Source of the DNA: Mayamaea pseudoterrestris
Taxonomy: Eukaryota > Bacillariophyta > Bacillariophyceae > Sellaphorales > Sellaphoraceae
Length of the DNA: 64,000 bases
Direction: 5' to 3'
Assembly: GCA_027923505.1 (NCBI GenBank)
Contig: BROI01000006.1
Location: 868,001 to 932,000, forward strand
Of this stretch, positions 56,290 through 64,000 are shown piece after piece. A program made the translations under genes and the position numbers. Position 1 is the first letter of the stretch, and each line of letters opens with the position of its first letter. The notes beneath the pieces were generated by a model that searched no databases, was not told where the DNA came from, and worked only from the letters and a program-made list of their open reading frames with translations.

Positions 56290-58280
56290 ACCAAGCATAC
56301 CATCTTGTAGCGCAGCCTGAATAATGATGTTGGCACCATTCTGGTGTAATTTGGGCACCTACAGGGCTTGCTGTAGGGGCGTTTGAATGTCACGGCATCT
56401 GCGGGCTGAGACTGGTGACAAGTTGTCACCAATCACATTGCCATCCCCTGAGACACCAGCCAAGCATACCATTTTGTAGCGCAGCTGGAATAATGATGTT
56501 GGCACCATTCTGGTGTAATTTGGGCACCTACAGGGCTTGCTGTAGGGGCGTTTGAATGTCATGGCATCTGCGGGCTGAGACTGGTGACAAGTTGTCACCA
56601 ATCACATTGCCATCCCCTGAGACACCAGCCAAGCATACCATCTTGTAGCGCAGCCTGAATAATGATGTTGGCACCATTCTGGTGTAATTTGGGCACCTAC
56701 AGATCTTCCTGTAGGGGCGTTTGAATGTCACGGCATCTGCGGACTGAGACTGGTGACAAGTTGTCACCAATCACATTGCCATCACCTGAGACACCAGCCA
56801 AGCATACCATCTTGAAGCGCAGCCTGAATAATGATGTTGGCACCATTCTGGTGTAATTTGGGCACCTACAGGGCTTGCTGTAGGGGCGTTTGAATGTCAT
56901 GGCATCTGCGGGCTGAGACTGGTGACAAGTTGTCACCAAATACATTGCCATCCCCTGAGACACCAGCCAGGCCTACCATCTTGTAGCGCAGCCTGAATAA
57001 TGATGTTGGCACCATTCTGGTGTAATTTGGGCACCTACAGGGCTTGCTGTAGGGGCGTTTGAATGTCACGGCATCTGCGGGCTGAGACTGGTGACAAGTT
57101 GTCACCAAATACATTGCCATCCCCGGAGACACCAGCCAAGCCTACCATCTTGTAGCGCAGCCTGAATAATGATGTTGGTACCATTCTTGTGTAATTAGGG
57201 CACCTACAGGGCTTGCTGTAAGGGCGTTTGAATGTCATGGCATCTGCGGGCTGAGACTGGTGACAAGTTGTCACCAATCACATTGCCATTCCCTGAGACA
57301 CCAGCCAAGCCTACCATCTTGAAGCGCAGCCTGAATAATGATGTTGGCACCATTCTGGTGTAATTTGGGCACCTACAGGGCTTGCTGTAGGGGTGTTTGA
57401 ATGTCATGGCATCTGCTGGCTGAGACTGGTGACAAGTTGTCACCAAATACATTGCCATCCCCGGAGACACCAGCCAAGCATACCATCTTGTAGCGCAGCT
57501 GGAATAATGATGTTGGCACCATTCTGGTGTAATTTGGGCACCTACAGGGCTTGCTGTAGGGGCGTTTGAATGTCATGGCATCTGCGGGCTGAGACTGGTG
57601 ACAAGTTGTCACCAAATACATTGCCATCCCCGGAGACACCAGCCAAGCCTACCATCTTGTAGCGCAGCCTGAATAATGATGTTGGCACCATTCTGGTGTA
57701 ATTTGGGCACCTACATGGCTTGTTGTAGGGGCGCTTGAATGTCACGGCATCTGTGCGGCTGAGACTGGTGACAAGTTGTCACCAAATACATTGCCATCCC
57801 CTGAGACACCAGCCAAGCCTACCATCTTGTAGCGCAGCTGGAATAATGATGTTGGCACCATTCTGGTGTAATTTGGGCACCTACAGGGCTTGCTGTAGGG
57901 GCGTTTGAATGTCACGGCATCTGTGGGCTGAGACTGGTGACAAGTTGTCACCAAATACATTGCCATCCCCGGAGACACCAGCTAGGCATACCATCTTGTA
58001 GCGCAGCCTGAAAAATGATGTTGGCACCATTCTGGTGTAATTTGGGCACCTACAGGGCTTGCTGTAGGGGCGTTTGAATGTCACGGCATCTGCGGGCTGA
58101 GACTGGTGACAAGTTGTCACCAAATACATTGCCATCCCCGGAGACACCAGCCAAGCATACCATCTTGTAGCGCAGCCTGAATAATGATGTTGGCACCATT
58201 CTGGTGTAATTTGGGCACCTACAGGGCTTGCTGTAGGGGCGTTTGAATGTCACGGCATCTGCGGGCTGAGACTGGTGACA
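56290..58280. repeat. Second copy of the 1,991-bp higher-order duplication
   Basis: Direct tandem copy of 54299-56289. The join at about 56289 interrupts the palindrome (GGTGACAA then CCAAGCATACC) and leaves a short monomer. The copies look essentially identical, so the event is recent, or an assembly join needs to be excluded. Confidence 0.85.
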
Positions 58281-61200
58281 AGTTGTCACCAAATACATTG
58301 CCATCCCCGGAGACACCAGCCAAGCATACCATCTTGTAGCGCAGCCGGAATAATGATGTTGGCACCATTCTGGTGTAATTTGGGCACCTACAGGGCTTGC
58401 TGTAGGGGCGTTTGAATGTCACGGCATCTGCGGGCTGAGACTGGTGACAAGTTGTCACCAATCACATTGCCATCCCTGGAGACACTAGCTAGGCATACCA
58501 CCTTGTAGCGCAGCTAGAATAATGATGTTAACACCATTCTGGTGTAATTTGGGCACCTACAGGGCTTGCTGTAGGGGCGTTTGAATGTCATGGCATCTGC
58601 GGGCTGAGACTGGTGACAAGTTGTCACCAAATACATTGCCATCCCCTGAGACACCAGCTAGGCATACCATCTTGTAGCGCAGCCTGAATAATGATGTTGG
58701 CACCATTCTGGTGTAATTTGGGCACCTACAGGGCTTGCTGTAGGGGCGTTTGAATGTCACGGCATCTGCGGGCTGAGACTGGTGACAAGTTGTCACCAAA
58801 TACATTGCCATCCCCGGAGACACCAGCCAAGCCTACCATCTTGTAGCGCAGCCTGAATAATGATGTTGGCACCATTCTGGTGTAATTTGGGCACCTACAG
58901 GGCTTGCTGTAGGGGCGTTTGAATGTCACGGCATCTGCGGGCTGAGACTGGTGACAAGTTGTCACCAAATACATTGCCATCCCCTGAGACACCAGCCAAG
59001 CATACCATCTTGTAGCGCAGCCTGAATAATGATGTTGGCACCATTCTGGTGTAATTTGGGCACCTACAGGGCTTGCTGTAGGGGCGTTTGAATGTCACGG
59101 CATCTGCGGGCTGAGACTGGTGACAAGTTGTCACCAAATACATTGCCATCCCCTGAGACACCAGCCAAGCCTACCATCTTGTAGCGCAGCTGGAATAATG
59201 ATGTTGGCACCATTCTGGTGTAATTTGGGCACCTACAGGGCTTGCTGTAGGGGCGTTTGAATGTCACGGCATCTGCGGGCTGAGACTGGTGACAAGTTGT
59301 CACCAAACACATTGCCATCCCCTGAGACACCAGCCAAGCCTACCATCTTGTAGCGCAGCCTGAATAATGATGTTGGCACCATTCTGGTGTAATTTGGGCA
59401 CCTACAGGGCTTGCTGTAGGGGCGTTTGAATGTCATGGCATCTGCGGGCTGAGACTGGTGACAAGTTGTCACCAAATACATTGCCATCCCCTGAGACACC
59501 AGCTAGGCATACCATCTTGTAGCGCAGCTGGAATAATGATGTTGGCACCATTCTGGTGTAATCTGGGCATCTACAGGGCTTGCTGTAGGGGCGTTTGAAT
59601 GTCATGGCATCTGCGGGTTGAGACTGGTGACAAGTTGTCACCAAATACATTGCCATCCCCTGAGACACCAGCTAGGCATACCATCTTGTAGCGCAGCTGG
59701 AATAATGTTGTTGGCACCATTCTGGTGTAATTTGGGCACCTACAAGGCTTGCTGTAGGGGCGTTTGAATGTCACGGCATCTGCGGGCTGAGACTGGTGAC
59801 AAGTTGTCACCAAATACATTGCCATCCCCGGAGACACCAGCCAAGCATACCATCTTGTAGCGCAGCCTGAATAATGATGTTGGCACCATTCTGGTGTAAT
59901 TTGGGCACCTACAGGGCTTGCTGTAGGGGCGTTTGAATGTCATGGCATCTGCGGGCTGAGACTGGTGACAAGTTGTCACCAAATACATTGCCATCCCCGG
60001 AGACACCAACCAAGTCAACCATCTTGTAGCGCAGCAGGAATAATGATGTTGGCACCATTCTGGTGTAATTTGGGCACCTACAGGGCTTGCTGTAGGGGCG
60101 TTAGAATGTCACGGCATCTGCGGGCTGAGACTGGTGACAAGTTGTCACCAATTCCTGAGACACCAGCTAGCGCAGTTGTCACCAAATACATTGCCATCCC
60201 TGGAGACACCAGCTAGGCATACTATTTTGTAGCGCAGCTGGAATAATGATGTTGGCACCATTCTGGTGTAATTTGGGCACCTACAGGGCTTGCTGTAGGG
60301 GCGTTTGAATGTCATGGCATTTGCGGGCTGAGACTGGTGACAAGTTGTCACCAAATACATTGCCATCCCTGGAGACACCAGCCAAGCCTACCATCTTGTA
60401 GCGCAGCTGGAATAATGATGTTGGCACCATTCTGGTGTAATTTGGGCACCTACAGGGCTTGCTGTAGGGGCGTTTGAATGTCACGGCATCTGCGGGCTGA
60501 GACTGGTGACAAGTTGTCACCAAATACATTGCCATCCCCTGAGACACCAGCTAGGCATACCATCTTGTAGCGCAGCCTGAATAATGATGTTGGCACCATT
60601 CTGGTGTAATTTGGGCACCTACAGGGCTTGCTGTAGGGGCGTTTGAATGTCATGGCATCTGCGGGCTGAGACTGGTGACAAGTTGTCACCAAATACATTG
60701 CCATCCCCTGAGACACCAGCTAGGCATACCATCTTGTAGCGCAGCCTGAATAATGATGTTGGCACCATTCTGGTATTATTTGGGCACCTAAAGGGCTTGC
60801 TGTAGGGGCCTTTGAATATCATGGCCTCTGCCGGCTGAGACTAGTGACAAGTTGTCACCAATCACATTGCCATCCCCGGAGACACCAGCTAGGCATACCA
60901 TCTTGTAGCGCAGCCTAGATAATGATGTTTACACCATTCTGGTGTGATTTAAGCACCTAAAGGGCTTGCTGTGAGGGCGTTTGAATGTCACGGCATCTGC
61001 GGGCTGAGACTGGTGACAAGTTGTCACCAAATACATTGCCATCCCCTGAGACACCAGGAAGGCATACCATCTTGTAGCGCAGCCTAAATAATGATGTTGG
61101 CACCATTCTTGTGTAATTTGGGCACCTACAGTGCATGCTGTAGGGGCGTTTGAATGTCACGGCATCTGCGGGCTGAGACTGGTGACAAGTTGTCACCAAA

Positions 61201-63202
61201 TACATTGCCATCCCCTGAGACACCAGCTAGGCATATGATCTTGTAGCGCAGCCTGAAAAATGATGTTGGCACCATTCTGGTGTAATTTGGGCACCTACAG
61301 GGCTTGCTGTAGGGGCGTTTGAATGTCACGGCATCTGCGGGCTGAGACTGGTGACAAGTTGTCACCAATCACATTGACAGCCCCTGAGACACCAGCTAGG
61401 CATACCATCTTGTAGCGCAGCTGGAATAATGATGTTGGCACCATTCTGGTGTAATTTGGGCACCTACAGGGCTTGCTGTAGGGGCGTTTGAATGTCACGG
61501 CATCTGTGGGCTGAGACTGGAGACAAGTTGTCACCAATCACATTGCCATCCCCTGAGACACCAGGAAGGCATACCATCTTGTAGCGCAGCTGGAATAATG
61601 ATGTTGGCACCATTCTGGTGTAATCTAGGCATCTACAGGGCTTGCTGTAGGGGCGTTTGAATGTCACGGCATCTGCGGGCTGAGACTGGTGACAAGTTGT
61701 CACCAAATACATTGCCATCCCTGGAGACACACCAGCCAAGCCTACCATCTTGTAGCGCAGCTTGAATAATGATGTTGGCACCATTCTTGTGTAATTTGGG
61801 CACCTAAAGGGCTTGCTGTAGGGTTGGTTGAATGTCACGGCATCTGTGGGCTGAGACTGGAGACAGGTTGTCACCAAATACATTGCCATCCCCTGAGACA
61901 CCAGCCAAGCCAACCATCTTGTAGCGCAGCTGGAATAATGTTGTTGGCACCATTCTGGTGTAATTTGGGCAACTACAGTGCATGCTGTAGGGGCGTTTGA
62001 ATGTCATGGCATCTGTGGGCTGAGACTGGTGACAAGTTGTCACCAAATACATTGCCATCCCCTGAGACACCAGCTAGGCATATGATCTTGTAGCGCAGCC
62101 TGAAAAATGATGTTGGCACCATTCTGGTGTAATTTGGGCACCTACAGGGCTTGCTGTAGGGGCGTTTGAATGTCATGGCATCTGCGGGCTGAGACTGGTG
62201 ACAAGTTGTCACCAATCACATTGCCATCCCCTGAGACACCAGCTAGGCATACCATCTTGTAGCGCAGCTGGAATAATGATGTTGGCACCATTCTGGTGTA
62301 ATTTGGGCACCTAAAGGGCTTGCTGTAGGGGTGTTTGAATGTCACCGCATCTGTTGGCTGAGTCTGGTGACAAGTTGTCACCAAATACATTGCCATCCCC
62401 GGAGACAACACCCAAGCCAACCATCTTGTAGTGTAGCTGGAATAATGATGTTGGCACCATTCTGGTGTAATTTGGGCACCTACAGGGCTTGCTGTAGGGG
62501 CGTTTGAATGTCACAGCATCTGTTGGCTGAGTCTGGTGACAAGTTGTCATCAAATACATTGCCATCCCCGGAGACACCAGCTAGGCATACCATCTTGTAG
62601 CGCAGCCTGAATAATGATGTTGGCACCATTCTGGTGTAATTTGGGCACCTACAGGGCTTGCTGTAGGGGCGTTTGAATGTCATGGCATCTGCGGGCTGAG
62701 ACTGGAGACAAGTTGTCACAAAATACATTTCCATCCCCTGAGACACCAGCTAGGCATACCATCGTGTAGCGCAGCTTGAATAATGATGTTGGCACCCTTC
62801 TGGTGTAATTTAAGCACCGACAGGGCTTGTTGTAGGGGCGTTTGATTGTCACGGCATCTGCAGGAAGAGACTGGTGACAAGTTGTCACCAAATACATTGC
62901 CAACCCCTGAGACACCAGCCAAGTCTACCATCTTGTAGCGCAGCCGGAAAAATGATGTTGGCACCATTCTGATGGAATTTGGGTACCTACAGGGCTTGCT
63001 GTAGGGGCGTTTGAATGTCACGACATCTGCGGGCTGAGACTGGTGACAAGTTGTCACCAATCACATTGCCATCCCCTGAGACACCAGCTATGCATACCAT
63101 CTTGTAGCGCAGCCTGAATAATGATGTTGGCACCATTCTGGTGTAAATTGGGCACCTACAGGGCTTGCTGTAGGGGCGTTTGAATTTCACAGCATCTGCG
63201 GG

Positions 63203-63900
63203 CACCAGCTGATGTAGTCTCCAAGTTCTGCCAGTAGGATGGCCTGCATTCTGTGGCCCCAGGCTTGTGCACAGTAGCTGGCTCCCATGACCTGCTCCAA
63301 CGGCCAGAGAGGTATACATGGATAGCTGGCAGTTGCCAGGCATTGTTTCATGATGTAGAAAGTGCAATCCATTCATCACTAGTCCATATAGTCTCCAGTT
63401 CTGCCAGTAGGACTGCTTGAATTTTGTGGCCCCAGGCTTGTCTACAGTAGCTGGCTGCCATATCCCACTTCAGCACCAATGAGGTATAAATGGGTAGCTG
63501 GCAGCTGACAGGCATTGTTTCATGATGTAGAAAGTGCAATCCATTCATTGCTAGTCCATAAATCTCCAAGTTCTGCCAGTAGGACCGCTTGAATTTCGTG
63601 GCCCAAGGCTTGTCCACCGTAGCTGGCTGCCACGACCCACTCCAACTGATGGGGAGGTTTAAATTGATAGCTGGCACTTAACAGGCATTGTTTCATGATA
63701 TATATAGTGCAATCCATTCATCACTGGTCCATGTAGTCTCCAAGTTCTGCCAGTAGGACTGCCTGATTGTGTGGCCCGAGGCTTGTCCACAGTAGCTGAC
63801 TGCCAGGACCCACTCCGTTGACAGGCATTGTTTCATGATGTCAAAAGTCAAATGCATTCATCACTATAGTCTGTGTAGTCTCCAAGTTCTGCAAGTAGAG
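63203..63900. repeat. Repeat family B, right flank of the satellite domain (about 4 copies)
   Basis: CCAAGTTCTGCCAGTAGGA-type landmarks near 63217, 63391, 63571, 63736 and 63877, spaced about 140-178 bp. Same orientation as the left-hand copies at 47418-47640. The array switches from the 169-bp unit to family B within a monomer at about 63202. Confidence 0.85.
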
Positions 63901-64000
63901 AAAATAGGAACGGCTCTGATTGTTTGGCTCACCAGCAGCTGTTGACATTTTTTGGTTTGAATACCGGGTGTACGTAACGACTTTGCAATCCCGTTGCGAC
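63901..64000. other. Unique sequence at the window end
   Basis: The repeats stop and apparently single-copy sequence resumes. Too short to interpret. Confidence 0.4.

Larger units (their letters stand above)
48640..63202. repeat. 169-bp satellite array, about 86 copies
   Basis: A head-to-tail array of about 14.6 kb. The period is exactly 169 bp over most of its length, with high identity in the centre and more variation towards both ends. Each monomer has two foldbacks: GGTGACAAGTTGTCACC, a perfect 8-bp-arm palindrome, and CCTACAG/CTGTAGG arms around GGCTTG. Because 169 is 1 modulo 3, a minus-strand open frame of 80-92 codons restarts in every unit; this is a by-product of the period and not a gene family. 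The unit is close to nucleosome spacing, as in many centromeric or heterochromatic satellites; function here is unknown. Confidence 0.95.

Noticed and set aside
48640-63202. CRISPR-like array
   Set aside because: The repeats are contiguous 169-bp monomers with no variable spacers, in eukaryotic DNA without cas genes.
48632-63379. Dozens of minus-strand open frames of 80-92 codons (YLVTTCHQSQPADAVTFKRP type)
   Set aside because: They restart every 169 bp because the satellite period is 1 modulo 3; adjacent copies overlap in different frames, and stops and starts follow the repeat. Not a gene family.

Overview
The window looks like nuclear DNA of a diatom or close stramenopile. The evidence is GT-AG introns of about 80-250 bp, a plastid-targeted enzyme with a signal peptide and an Ala-Phe cleavage motif, Ty1/copia elements of the diatom type, and a nucleus-encoded eIF3d. 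No single species can be named from the sequence alone.

Layout. 1-9.0 kb: the 3' tail of an ankyrin-repeat gene, then two truncated copia elements fused head to tail. 9.0-19.7 kb: host genes, namely a disordered protein (minus), gene A (plus), a decayed paralogue H tail to tail with A, a long repeat-bearing disordered protein F (minus), and a complete spliced ankyrin-repeat gene. 19.6-26.3 kb: a second copy of the ankyrin 3' flank followed by a full-length copia element with identical LTRs. 26.4-27.5 kb: a decayed gene for mitochondrial ribosomal protein uL4m. 27.6-31.6 kb: a satellite with a unit of about 350 bp (about 11.5 copies). 31.6-34.2 kb: mostly empty. 34.2-47.3 kb: gene-dense, with eIF3d, a methyltransferase-like protein, disordered Ser/Arg-rich proteins G, C, D and E, and a plastid pKIWI502-like oxidoreductase. 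47.4-63.9 kb: a large satellite domain of three families with units of about 169-178 bp, dominated by about 86 copies of a 169-bp monomer.

Most interesting signals. (1) Four host genes in two pairs (A/H and C/D) share a short C-terminal module, G-I-x(3,5)-Q-[ILV]-x2-L-x3-G-[LV]-x-I, at the end of otherwise disordered, RRxS-rich proteins; I do not recognise this family. (2) Two unrelated satellites each carry a strong palindrome built around the same core, ACAAGTTGT. (3) The copia insertion next to the ankyrin gene occurs twice at the identical site; the flanks are almost identical, but divergence begins abruptly inside the LTR. (4) The copia-1 family carries a chromodomain-like segment between integrase and reverse transcriptase.

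The conserved housekeeping genes (eIF3d, methyltransferase, oxidoreductase, ankyrin protein) are not functionally linked in any obvious way. The region reads as ordinary diatom euchromatin broken up by retrotransposons and satellite blocks. All splice sites given are read by eye from GT/AG signals, reading phase and family conservation.
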